DNA of 64,000 nt from Hirschia sp964342355 (GTDB taxonomy: Bacteria; Pseudomonadota; Alphaproteobacteria; Caulobacterales; Hyphomonadaceae): the NCBI GenBank assembly GCA_964342355.1, contig CAYFFG010000003.1, positions 62,001 through 126,000 on the forward strand, read 5' to 3'. Position numbers and translations under genes: made by a program. The notes under the pieces were generated by a model. It saw nothing but the letters and a program-made list of their open reading frames with translations. It was not told where the DNA came from and did no database searches. This document shows, in pieces, positions 9,163 to 17,352 of this stretch (within the stretch, counting starts at the first letter, position 1; every line of letters begins with the position of its first letter).

Positions 9163-10574
9163 TTGCCTAAACCTCTATCACTTCACCAAGATCGCCTGTT
9201 TTCGTCTGACCCAATTCAACGGGACATTGCACGCAGATTATATCAGGAAATCGCAGAACTGCCGATCATCAGCCCGCATGGCCATACGGATCCGAAATGG
9301 TTCTCCAGCAATGAGCGTTTCGGCAATCCCACCGAATTGTTCCTTGCGCCTGATCATTACATCTATCGCATGCTCTTTTCTCAGGGTGTCTCACTTGAGG
9401 CGTTGGGGGTTGCCAGCAAACAAGGTCCTTCAAAAGCTGATCCGCGCGAAGCTTGGCGACTGTTTGCGTCAAACTTTCACTTGTTTCGTGGCACGCCTTC
9501 GCGCATGTGGCTCGATCATGTTTCAGTACTGTATTCGACATACCCAATGTGTTGGATAAGGACTCCGCTGATGACATCTATGACGTCATTGACGCGGCGC
9601 TAAAGACTGAAGCGTTTCGTCCGCGCGCACTCTTTGATCGGTTCAATATCGAACTGCTTGCGACCACTGAAGCGCCAACGGATACGCTGAAATATCATGG
9701 CATTATTCGCGACAGTGACTGGAGCGGACGTGTTGTCTCCGCCTACAGACCAGACAATGTCATCGATGCCGATCATGAGAGCTTTCAAGAAGCGCTTGAC
9801 CAGTTCGCACACATCACCAATGAGGACACACGAACATGGAAAGGCTATCTGAACGCGCATCGTATTCGCCGCGAACATTTTAAAGCGGTTGGCACGACTT
9901 CTTCCGATCATGGCCATCCAACGGCCTTCACAGCAGACTTGTCCGATGCTGACGCTGAAGCGCTTTTTTACCGTGTTACTGGTCATAAAATGGAACCCGG
10001 CGATGCTGAATTGTTCCGCGGTCAGATGCTGACCGAAATGGCCAAGATGAGCCTTGATGATGGTTTGGTTCTACAGATCCACCCCGGCGCCTTCCGCAAT
10101 CACAACCGCGACCTGTTCAATGCGTACGGACGCGACAAGGGTGCGGATGTCCCGAGCCAGACCGAGTATGTCCAAGCGCTAAAGCCATTGCTCAACAAAT
10201 TCGGCAGCAATCCTGACCTGTCGATTATTGTCTTCACGCTGGATGAAACCAGTTATTCGCGCGAATTAGCGCCGCTGGCGGGTCACTACCCTGCCCTCAA
10301 GCTTGGCCCGGCGTGGTGGTTCCATGACAGCCCGGAAGGCATGCGTCGCTTCCGTGAGCAGACAACGGAAACCGCTGGCTTTTACAACACAGTTGGTTTT
10401 AACGACGACACCCGCGCATTCCTTTCAATTCCAGCGCGCCATGATGTTGCTCGCAGAGTGGATTGCGCATTCCTCGCACGACTGGTTGCAGAACATCGCA
10501 TGGATGAAGATGAGGCAGCCGAAACAGCTTATGATCTTGCTTACCGGCTGCCCAAGGAAGCCTACAAACTCTAG
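9163..10574 (+). pseudogene. uxaC: Glucuronate/galacturonate isomerase, single-base frameshift
   Basis: Uronate isomerase that converts D-galacturonate to tagaturonate and glucuronate to fructuronate. The N-terminal part carries the metal-site motif SPHGHTDP, and the C-terminal part continues with FSTVFDIPNVLD and runs to the normal end. The two parts are in different frames; the break is at 9520-9523, where MWLDHV is followed by a T-run. Adding one T gives MWLDHVFSTVFD and a protein of 470 residues, the family length. The start is taken at TTG 9163 (GGGAG at 9151-9155), which yields MPKPLSLHQDRLF; an in-frame GTG at 9127 has no ribosome site. A homopolymer sequencing error is as likely as a true mutation. 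The 3' end abuts a convergent acetyltransferase gene. Confidence 0.88.
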
Positions 10575-11011
10575 CGCTGGTATTTGATAAACTTGGTCCG
10601 CTTGGCGACCTGGTCGTATAGTTTTGCGGCTGGGTTGTCTGTGGCTGTCGTCCAGTAAACCGTAGGACATCCGAGCCGGTCCGCTTCTGCATAAACGGCT
10701 TCTATAAGTGCGCGGCCATACCCGCCGCCCCTTACGGTCGGGTCCACGAACAGGTCCTGAAGATAAAAGACGTTTTCCACCCGCCAACAATGACGATGCT
10801 GAAAGAAGTGAACCAGTCCGACCGGAATATTTTCATCGCAGGATAGCAAACAACGCGGTTCGTAGACATCATCCAGAAACATCCGCGCAAATGTGGTCTC
10901 GTAGACTTCTTCAGGCACGCTGGATTCGTAAAACTCAAGATATCCAGTCCAAAGCTTACGCCACTGCTTATAATCATCTTTTTCCAATGGACGCACGACT
11001 GGCTTTGACAT
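10571..11011 (-). CDS. GNAT-family N-acetyltransferase
   Basis: A 146-residue single-domain acetyltransferase. The acetyl-CoA loop is clear (VRGGGYGRALIEAVYAEAD), preceded by the usual beta strand LQDLFVDP and followed by YWTTATDNPAAKLYDQVAKR. The substrate cannot be told from sequence. It is convergent with uxaC and overlaps its stop codon by 4 bases, so it is not part of the pectin operon. The 220 bases upstream, up to the next plus-strand gene, show no recognisable motif. Confidence 0.88.
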   Translation of the reverse strand: MSKPVVRPLEKDDYKQWRKLWTGYLEFYESSVPEEVYETTFARMFLDDVYEPRCLLSCDENIPVGLVHFFQHRHCWRVENVFYLQDLFVDPTVRGGGYGRALIEAVYAEADRLGCPTVYWTTATDNPAAKLYDQVAKRTKFIKYQR

Positions 11012-11231
11012 CTGCTATTTTCCTGTTGAGCTGTATATTCGGAATTGGATTGGTAGGCGGCAATCAATCCCACGGACACCCGCCGCCTCGCTTTGAAGAT
11101 TATGTAACACCATTCAAACTGGGGTCGGATAACATTTTTAATGAGTCAGAATTGCTGTATCCGCTGCCAGCGCTTGTGTGACCATTTTGCCTAATTGCCA
11201 ACGCTGAGCCGCATGAGTAAGCAGTCACCCC

Positions 11232-11648
11232 ATGACTCGTTCATTACGCACAAAATCATCATTCAGGCTTTTTGCCTTCATCGCTTTAACAGCGATGATG
11301 ATGCGTGCGCTTGTGCCAACAGGCTGGATGGTGGCGAGCGCTGAAGACGGTCAAAGTCTTTCTATTCAGCTGTGTTCTGGCGACTGGGTTCAATGGGACC
11401 TGAATTCTGGCGATTATGCTGCAGGCGATGCTGCGCAAGATGAACCGCAGCATTCCGACCATGACATGGATGGACAGCCCTGTCCTTTTGCCGCCTCAGC
11501 ACAGATTGATGCGCCTGCTGAATGGACTTTTGTCACTAACACACCATTGGTTTTGGTGCGCCAGACAGGTATCTCTGCACGCGGCCCGCCACTCAAAGCT
11601 TCCAATCTTCCTGCACTACCGGCCCGTGGGCCACCTCTCTTTATCTGA
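11232..11648 (+). CDS. DUF2946-family small exported protein
   Basis: A 138-residue protein with an N-terminal hydrophobic segment (residues about 12-25) and a His/Asp-rich stretch, HSDHDMDGQPCPF, followed by AASAQ, typical of DUF2946 proteins. Family members usually lie next to TonB receptors linked to copper or other metals; no biochemical role is established. Here it is directly upstream of a TonB receptor and a PepSY-TM gene in the same direction, with a 74-base gap. The HxDHxxD-like cluster could bind metal, which is an inference. Confidence 0.7.
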   Translation: MTRSLRTKSSFRLFAFIALTAMMMRALVPTGWMVASAEDGQSLSIQLCSGDWVQWDLNSGDYAAGDAAQDEPQHSDHDMDGQPCPFAASAQIDAPAEWTFVTNTPLVLVRQTGISARGPPLKASNLPALPARGPPLFI

Positions 11649-11722
11649 CAAACATCACGCGAACAAACAGTCAGAAACCGTGCCGCCCGTTTTAAGTGGC
11701 ACACCCGAGAGAAAAACTTCAA

Positions 11723-13729
11723 ATGAACATCGTTACTTCAGGCTCCATGACGAGCCTTTTCGCCCTTAGCCTGGCGCTTGGCGTTAATGCGTCCGCACAA
11801 GCCGAAGACGCGCCGCGCGTCGAAGACACAATTATCGTCACAAGTAGCGCCGCACTGGCCAAAGCCGAAGAATATGTCGCCCGCACAGCTGGCGGCGCCG
11901 ACGTCGTATCGCATGAGGACTATGCGGATCGCTCACTGGTTTCCTTGCGCGACACACTTGCCTACTCACCGGGTGTTTATGTTCAGCCGCGCTTTGGTCA
12001 GGAGATCCGCATCTCCATCCGCGGATCAGGCCTTTCCCGCGGTTTCCACATGCGCGGCCTGACGCTGTTGCAAGACGGTATTCCGATCAATCTGGCAGAC
12101 GACAATGGCGACTTTCAGGAATTAGAACCGATCTTTTTTGACCACCTTGAAGTTTATCGCGGTTCCAATGCGCTGCGTTTTGGATCAGGCACGCTGGGCG
12201 GCGCTATTAATGGCGTAACGCCAACAGGTGAGACTGCGCCGGGACTTTATGTGCGTGCTGACGCAGGCAGCTTTGACACTGTGCGCGGTCTTGTTTCTTA
12301 CGGTGCGTCCCGCGATGGGATCGACTATTGGGCGGCTGTCAGCGCCGACACCTCCAAAGGCGACCGCGACCACGCCGAGCGCGGCTCCCTGCGGTTCCAC
12401 GGAAACCTTGGCATTGATCTTTCACAAAACGCCAAGACACGTTTTTATGTCAGCGTAAACGACATCAATCAGGAACTGCCCGGCGCGCTCACGCTGGATG
12501 ACGCGGAGAACGCCCCGGAAACCGGCAATTTTACTGGTGATCAGGCACGTGACATTGAAAGCATTCGTCTACAGAACCGCACCACTTTCCTGACGGAAAA
12601 TGGCGAAATCAATGTTGGCGCCTTCCTGAATGTAAAATCCCTCTACCACCCGATTTTCCAGGTCATTGATCAAGAAAACACCGACTATGGCGTATTCGCC
12701 CGTCAGGAATGGGAAAAAGGCGATTTTGCTTTCACACTCGGTGGCGAAGTCCGCATCGGTGAAACAGCGTCACGCCGTTTTATCAACTTAAATGGCGACC
12801 CGGGTGCGCTGGCGTTTGACGCGGATCAGGATGCGCGCACATCCAGCCTTTATGGTGAGTTCCGTTATTCGCCAGCTGACAATCTGACATTGATTGCAGG
12901 TGGTGTTTACGCCAATGGCGAACGTGAACAACACCAGACATTCAACCTATTCCAAGGCGGTCCGACCAACTTTACCGGCGATGTCGACTTCAGTGAATTC
13001 TCACCAAAATTCGGCGTGCTGTATGAGCCATCCGATTCCATTCAACTCTATGCCAACTATTCACGATCTGCTGAATTCCCTGGCTTTATCGAGCTGGCGC
13101 AGGTTGCAACATTTGTCGACCTGGAACCACAAACAGCCTGGACGGCTGAGATCGGTACACGTGGCCAACTCGGCGTTGCGGAATGGGATATCTCAATCTA
13201 CCGTTCAGAAGTGGAAGACGAACTTCTCCAGTTCACAGTCGGCGATGATGTTCCAGCCTCCACATTCAACGCAGATGACACGATACACCAGGGTATAGAA
13301 GCAGGCCTGAGCCTTGATCTGCACAAATATCTGCGTCTGCGCCAAGTCTACCAATATTCAGACTTCAGCTTTGATGGCGACGCGCAATATGGCGACAATG
13401 ATCTGCCTGTTGTGCCTGAGCATGTTTACCGCGCTGAACTGCGTATTGGCGGCGAGAAATTCAATATCTCTCCAAACCTGGAATGGGTGCCGACAGGCGC
13501 TTATGCTGACTACAACAATACGCGGGAATTACCTGATTATGTTCTTCTGGGCATGACGGCCTCCTATAGTGTGACGGACAGCATCGACCTCTTCCTGGAT
13601 GCGCGGAACCTGACGGATGAAACCGGCGCAGGTGATGTCAGCGCGGTGATTACGGCCGCTGATGATTCGCGCATCTATTACCCGCTGGAACGTCGCGCCG
13701 TCTTTGGCGGCGTCCGCGCGAGGTTCTAA
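11723..13729 (+). CDS. TonB-dependent outer-membrane receptor (metal/siderophore type)
   Basis: A 668-residue outer-membrane transporter energised by TonB. The order is signal peptide, TonB-box-like region (VEDTIIVTSS), plug domain with IRGSGLSRGFHMRGL and VYRGSNALRFGSGTLGGAIN, and a beta-barrel ending in the aromatic terminus VFGGVRARF. The start is the ATG at 11723 (MNIVTSGSMTSLFALSLALG); longer in-frame extension lacks a signal. The plug resembles FecA/OprC-style receptors rather than the sugar-type receptor at 28-31 kb, and the DUF2946 and PepSY-TM neighbours point to iron or copper. Intact, unlike the second receptor in the window. Confidence 0.88.
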   Translation: MNIVTSGSMTSLFALSLALGVNASAQAEDAPRVEDTIIVTSSAALAKAEEYVARTAGGADVVSHEDYADRSLVSLRDTLAYSPGVYVQPRFGQEIRISIRGSGLSRGFHMRGLTLLQDGIPINLADDNGDFQELEPIFFDHLEVYRGSNALRFGSGTLGGAINGVTPTGETAPGLYVRADAGSFDTVRGLVSYGASRDGIDYWAAVSADTSKGDRDHAERGSLRFHGNLGIDLSQNAKTRFYVSVNDINQELPGALTLDDAENAPETGNFTGDQARDIESIRLQNRTTFLTENGEINVGAFLNVKSLYHPIFQVIDQENTDYGVFARQEWEKGDFAFTLGGEVRIGETASRRFINLNGDPGALAFDADQDARTSSLYGEFRYSPADNLTLIAGGVYANGEREQHQTFNLFQGGPTNFTGDVDFSEFSPKFGVLYEPSDSIQLYANYSRSAEFPGFIELAQVATFVDLEPQTAWTAEIGTRGQLGVAEWDISIYRSEVEDELLQFTVGDDVPASTFNADDTIHQGIEAGLSLDLHKYLRLRQVYQYSDFSFDGDAQYGDNDLPVVPEHVYRAELRIGGEKFNISPNLEWVPTGAYADYNNTRELPDYVLLGMTASYSVTDSIDLFLDARNLTDETGAGDVSAVITAADDSRIYYPLERRAVFGGVRARF

Positions 13730-13733
13730 TCAA

Positions 13734-15101
13734 ATGGCCAGCGCAAGATATAATGTGCTTCAGCACCGGGTCTGGCGCTGGCACTTTTTTGCAGGTTTGA
13801 TGGTGATCCCTTTCGCCATCATTCTTGCCTTTACAGGCAGTATCTATCTCTTCAAGGCGCAGTATCATGCGGCGGTCGACAAGCATGTCGCCGCCAACGC
13901 CACTGCAGACACGGGTCCTGTGCTGCCAGCCGATGAATTGGTCGATGCCGCCATGTCGGCGCACGAAGGCGCACAGTTTAAAAAGATCACTCTGCCAATG
14001 CAGGCGAACGACAGGACCCTCGAAGTCGAACTTGTCGCAAATGATACGCCTCGCACATTGTGGATTGATATCCATAGCGCAGACATTCTGCACGATGTGG
14101 CGACCAGCGATCGCCTGATGGGATTTGTTCAACGCATTCACGGCACGCTCTTAAATGGTGACATCGGGTCATACATAGTTGAGCTGATGGCCTGTTGGAT
14201 GATTATTTTGATCGTGACCGGCACATATTTATGGTGGCCACGAGATAAAGCATGGTGGCGGGTATTCCTTCCAAGCTTTGGAGACAAAGGACCCAAGCGT
14301 GGATTGTGGCGTAATCTACATGGCATGACCGGCGCCTGGATTGGTGTTGTTGTGCTCTGCCTCCTGATTTCAGGTCTGCCTTGGACCCAGGTTTGGGGAG
14401 ATGGATTTTCCCGCGCACAAAAGCTATTTGGACTGACATCTCCGGGCCAGGAATGGTTTGTGACCCTGCAATCAGAGAAGCCAAAAACCATCAAGGAAGA
14501 CGGTCTCAACTTATGGACAACAGGTGAAGGGACAGAAGGCGTCGTCACCCTAGAATCTGAAAAACCATCGACCGGTTTACAGCCTATCACCTTGCAAGAT
14601 GTGGTCGATAAAGTTGTTCCGCAAAAGCTTCATCCGCCTATCGAAATTCAGCCGCCGCGTGGGGATAACGGTGTGTGGACCGTCCGGTCTATGGTGCAAA
14701 ACCGCCCCTTAAGAGAAACGGTTCATTACGACAAATGGTCCGGTAACGAGATCATGCGGATCACGTTTTCTGACTATAATCCAATGGTCAAAGCAGCGTC
14801 CTACGGCATCGCCTTTCACGAAGGCGCCCTCTTTGGTCCGGTCAATCAAGGGGTCGGTGTTCTGGCGGCGATCGGGGTGGTGTTCCTGTCAGTGTCTGGC
14901 GCAATCTTATGGTGGAAAAGACGACCAAGCGGGGCAATGGGTGTGCCGCCAATACCGGCGGACAAACGGGTAAAGTTCGGGGTGGTCTTACTGGTCATCA
15001 TACTGGGCGTGTTCCTGCCATTGTCCGGGTTAAGCTTGGTAGCTTTTCTGATCCTAGATTTTCTATGGGGGAAGGTTACGCGCCGCGCGCGCAGCACGTA
15101 A
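13734..15101 (+). CDS. PepSY-associated TM-helix protein (inner-membrane reductase-like)
   Basis: A 455-residue inner-membrane protein of the PepSY-TM family, often found beside TonB receptors for iron siderophores. The N-terminal helix (residues about 18-40) is followed by a periplasmic PepSY region, two central helices, a second PepSY-like region and C-terminal helices. Conserved His residues lie in helices and loops (QRIHGTLLNGDIGSYIVE; NLHGMTGAWIGVV; GIAFHEGALFG). The ATG at 13734 lies 4 bases after the receptor stop and begins MASARYNVLQHRVWRWH; an upstream in-frame start inside the receptor gene is unlikely. Co-transcription with DUF2946 and the receptor suggests a metal-uptake role. 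Confidence 0.87.
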   Translation: MASARYNVLQHRVWRWHFFAGLMVIPFAIILAFTGSIYLFKAQYHAAVDKHVAANATADTGPVLPADELVDAAMSAHEGAQFKKITLPMQANDRTLEVELVANDTPRTLWIDIHSADILHDVATSDRLMGFVQRIHGTLLNGDIGSYIVELMACWMIILIVTGTYLWWPRDKAWWRVFLPSFGDKGPKRGLWRNLHGMTGAWIGVVVLCLLISGLPWTQVWGDGFSRAQKLFGLTSPGQEWFVTLQSEKPKTIKEDGLNLWTTGEGTEGVVTLESEKPSTGLQPITLQDVVDKVVPQKLHPPIEIQPPRGDNGVWTVRSMVQNRPLRETVHYDKWSGNEIMRITFSDYNPMVKAASYGIAFHEGALFGPVNQGVGVLAAIGVVFLSVSGAILWWKRRPSGAMGVPPIPADKRVKFGVVLLVIILGVFLPLSGLSLVAFLILDFLWGKVTRRARST

Positions 15102-15111
15102 CCTGTTATTT

Positions 15112-15327
15112 TTAATCGGATTTGTCTTTTAGACTTTCCCGATACTGTTTGGTCGGCAAGCCACCAACACCCCAATTGTCCAGGTCAACTTCGTCAATCA
15201 CCACATGTGTAGTGGCTGGCGATTTGTCGAGCACTTTCACAAGCAGATCCGTCACCCCCTTGATCAGTTCTGCTTTTTGCTCCGGCGTGACGCCTTCGCG
15301 CGTCACCTTGATGTTTACAAATGGCAT
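15112..15327 (-). CDS. 4-oxalocrotonate tautomerase-family protein
   Basis: A 71-residue tautomerase. Proline follows the initiator Met (MPFVNIKVTREGVTP), which is the catalytic base of the family after Met removal. The VVIDEV...NWGVGG segment is typical. The physiological substrate is unknown. It is the last gene of a three-gene operon with an NTF2-like protein and a glutathione S-transferase, opposite an HxlR regulator, which suggests a role in handling reactive carbonyl or electrophilic compounds. Confidence 0.9.
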   Translation of the reverse strand: MPFVNIKVTREGVTPEQKAELIKGVTDLLVKVLDKSPATTHVVIDEVDLDNWGVGGLPTKQYRESLKDKSD

Positions 15328-15337
15328 GCGGAAATCC

Positions 15338-15715
15338 TCAGTCTGTCTGGTTTGAAATCTGGAAAACCTTGGCGATTATACGCCAGCGGCCGTCCACACG
15401 GATAAGGGTTAGAAAATCCACGAAATCGCGCGCGCCGATAGTGCATCGCACGCGTGCAAGCGCAGTGTTGTCGCCAGCAAATTCGATACTGTCGATAATG
15501 TCCCTGCGCGCTTCCTGGCGTGACGCTGGAGGTTCTCGCCTAGCAATGACAGGCATGTACTCTTCCATCGACCGGAAGAGCGCTGGAGTTTCATCCGCAG
15601 TCGCATAGATCGCACGCGGATGAAACACATCTTCCAGCAGCTCCACATCGCAATGATAGAGCCCATCAAAGTAAGCGTTTAGCAGTGTTTCAACGTCCTG
15701 AAATTTACTGTTCAC
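15338..15715 (-). CDS. NTF2-like (SnoaL/lumazine-binding-like) protein
   Basis: A 125-residue protein of the NTF2-like fold: helical start (DVETLLNAYFDGLYHCDVELLEDVFHPRA), then strands ending with WRIIAKVFQI. This resembles the putative lumazine-binding/DUF4440 group found in electrophile-response operons. No catalytic function can be assigned. It overlaps the GST gene by 4 bases (15712-15715, ATGA), and a 10-base gap separates it from the tautomerase gene. Confidence 0.8.
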   Translation of the reverse strand: MNSKFQDVETLLNAYFDGLYHCDVELLEDVFHPRAIYATADETPALFRSMEEYMPVIARREPPASRQEARRDIIDSIEFAGDNTALARVRCTIGARDFVDFLTLIRVDGRWRIIAKVFQISNQTD

Positions 15716-16329
15716 GCCGCCACGAGTCCTTCTTGTTCGAGTGTTGTCTGCACGCTTGGACGTTGTGCGTGTCGTTCAAGAAACGCTTTTGATTTTGGCC
15801 AATTTGCCAGTGATACGCCGATGAAGTTCGTCCAGTTGAGGATGACGAACGCATAAGCGTCTGCAACGGTGAAAGTGTCTCCAACCAGATATTGCCGCCC
15901 GTCCGACAAGAGTGACTCCACGTGATCAAGCTGACGGGAGAGTTTGGCGAACGCCGTATCCTTTTCCGCATCGCTCAGGTCACGGCCCGAAAAATACGGG
16001 CTAAATGCCTTGTGTAGTTCTGACGACAGAAAGCTCAACAATTCCTGCAGGCGATAGCGGTCGCGATGGGTTGTTGGCGGCGCCAGCGCGCTTTGCGGCC
16101 ATTGATCAGCCAAGTATTGCAGAATGGCGGCGTTTTCTGTGATGACGGTATCATCTTCAAGAACGATTGCTGGCACATAACCACGCGGATTGATGGATTT
16201 GTAGTTGGCGCCGGTCTCTGTGGCGCCTGTACTCGTGTCAACTTTCTCGGCGACGTAGTTTGCGCCAACTTCATTGAGCACAATATGCGCCGCCATCGAG
16301 CAGGCTCCGGATTTATAATACAGCTTCAT
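15712..16329 (-). CDS. gstA: Glutathione S-transferase (bacterial beta/GstA type)
   Basis: A cytoplasmic 205-residue GST. The N-terminal thioredoxin-like domain begins MKLYYKSGACSMAAHIVLNE with the Ser/Cys pattern of beta-class enzymes, and has the cis-Pro segment GYVPAIVLEDDTVITENAAIL. The C-terminal helical domain holds VGDTFTVADAYAFVILNW. SD GGAG lies 8 bases before the ATG. It is the first gene of the operon facing the HxlR regulator, so it is probably induced by electrophiles. Confidence 0.93.
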   Translation of the reverse strand: MKLYYKSGACSMAAHIVLNEVGANYVAEKVDTSTGATETGANYKSINPRGYVPAIVLEDDTVITENAAILQYLADQWPQSALAPPTTHRDRYRLQELLSFLSSELHKAFSPYFSGRDLSDAEKDTAFAKLSRQLDHVESLLSDGRQYLVGDTFTVADAYAFVILNWTNFIGVSLANWPKSKAFLERHAQRPSVQTTLEQEGLVAA

Positions 16330-16374
16330 GTCGCTTCTCCTCTTCCATGCGATGAAGTAGACATGAGAAGCCTT

Positions 16375-16407
16375 GTTACCCTTGGCTAGATGGTTACCTT
16401 TGGGTAC
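16375..16407. promoter_or_regulatory. Candidate HxlR operator region with repeated GTTACC elements
   Basis: Between gstA and the HxlR gene there is GTTACCC at 16375 and the near-palindrome GTTACCTTTGGGTAC at 16393-16407. HxlR/MarR-like dimers bind such short dyads in divergent promoters. This is a pattern observation only. The repeats overlap what would be the first codons of an upstream in-frame start, favouring a later start for the regulator. Confidence 0.4.
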
Positions 16408-16447
16408 TTACAGAATGACGTTACCGCAGAGAAACCAGGTTCCCGAC

Positions 16448-16831
16448 ATGCCACTCAAAATGCGAAAAAACAGATCTCCTCAGCCGCCTGAGCCGTGCCT
16501 TTTAACAGAATGCATGGAGATTATCGCGGGCGCCTGGGCGCCAAATGTGATCTGGAGTTTGCGCAGCGGGCCGCGCCGCTTCAGCGAATTGCGCGTGGAT
16601 ATTCCGCCGATCTCAGCCAAAGTGCTGTCACGCCGACTTAGCGAGCTGGAAGCGCGCGGCGTTTTAGAACGCCATGTGAAACCCACATCGCCGCCATCGG
16701 TGGAATATCAACTCACACCACTAGGCGCAGAACTGATCCCCGCCCTGGAAGCGATTGTCGATGTCGGACACCGCCTAAAAGAACTAAGAGGCGAATTGCC
16801 AGAAGTCGTTAATGCGGCCAGCGATCTTTAA
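16448..16831 (+). CDS. HxlR-family winged-helix regulator
   Basis: A DNA-binding regulator of about 127 residues from the ATG at 16448 (MPLKMRKNRS); an ATG at 16415 is also possible. The HxlR fold is plain: CMEIIAGAWAPNVIWSLRSG, then FSELRVDIPPISAKVLSRRLSELEARGVL and the wing YQLTPLGAEL. Two N-terminal Cys residues (EPCLLTEC) occupy the region that senses thiol-reactive compounds in YodB/HypR-type members. Divergent from the GST operon, it is the likely regulator of that operon. Its 3' end overlaps the end of the convergent lipoprotein gene by 23 bases. Confidence 0.88.
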   Translation: MPLKMRKNRSPQPPEPCLLTECMEIIAGAWAPNVIWSLRSGPRRFSELRVDIPPISAKVLSRRLSELEARGVLERHVKPTSPPSVEYQLTPLGAELIPALEAIVDVGHRLKELRGELPEVVNAASDL

Positions 16832-17327
16832 GAACGTCTGCGACACCTTCTACGAAACGCACTTCCATAGATGGCTCAGCGTCATCTGCTTTGGTGAATA
16901 GTTCGTAGATAACAACGCCATCAGACTGCAGGCTTTCGATCACCCGCTGTGGTGAGATATCCGCTTTGACTTTTTGCGCAGCTGATTGAACAACGGATGG
17001 CGCATCAACCCAGTCAATGTCCTGTTGTGTCTCAACAATCTCAGGCCCTTTGTCTGTCATCAGAATGTCGAACTCGATTTCTTCGCCGTCTGGCGTTTCA
17101 CCCTCAACATCAAAATAGACCCGGCCCTCGCGCACTTTTTTCTGCGCCTCGCTCAGGACAAATCCTGGAAGCGCCGCCTCCGCTGTGGCGCGCACATCAG
17201 CAGGTACGTCTTCAGCAACGAGGTGTGTGATCTCAACATCAGACGGTTTTGGCGTCACATCATGATGCACAGCGCACGCGCCCACCCAACTGGTCAGTGA
17301 TACAGCGACAATAGCTCTTTTTGACAT
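16809..17327 (-). CDS. Small PepSY-like lipoprotein, function unknown
   Basis: A 172-residue predicted lipoprotein. The ATG at 17327 is chosen because GGAG lies 7 bases upstream; it gives MSKRAIVAVSLTSWVGAC with a lipobox-like end. The body has two repeats of the pattern helix, V..GRVYFDVEGETPDGEEIEFDI, which resembles a PepSY/BLIP-like fold that often sits in the periplasm as an inhibitor or sensor domain. The gene follows the BNR-repeat gene by 25 bases and may be the last gene of the dhuI operon. The role is not known. Confidence 0.6.
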   Translation of the reverse strand: MSKRAIVAVSLTSWVGACAVHHDVTPKPSDVEITHLVAEDVPADVRATAEAALPGFVLSEAQKKVREGRVYFDVEGETPDGEEIEFDILMTDKGPEIVETQQDIDWVDAPSVVQSAAQKVKADISPQRVIESLQSDGVVIYELFTKADDAEPSMEVRFVEGVADVLKDRWPH

Positions 17328-17352
17328 ACCCATTCTCCTTTCTAGAGACCCC

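Noticed and set aside
10571..17327. Prophage or integrative element
   Set aside because: No integrase, transposase, tRNA or direct-repeat ends were found at the borders.
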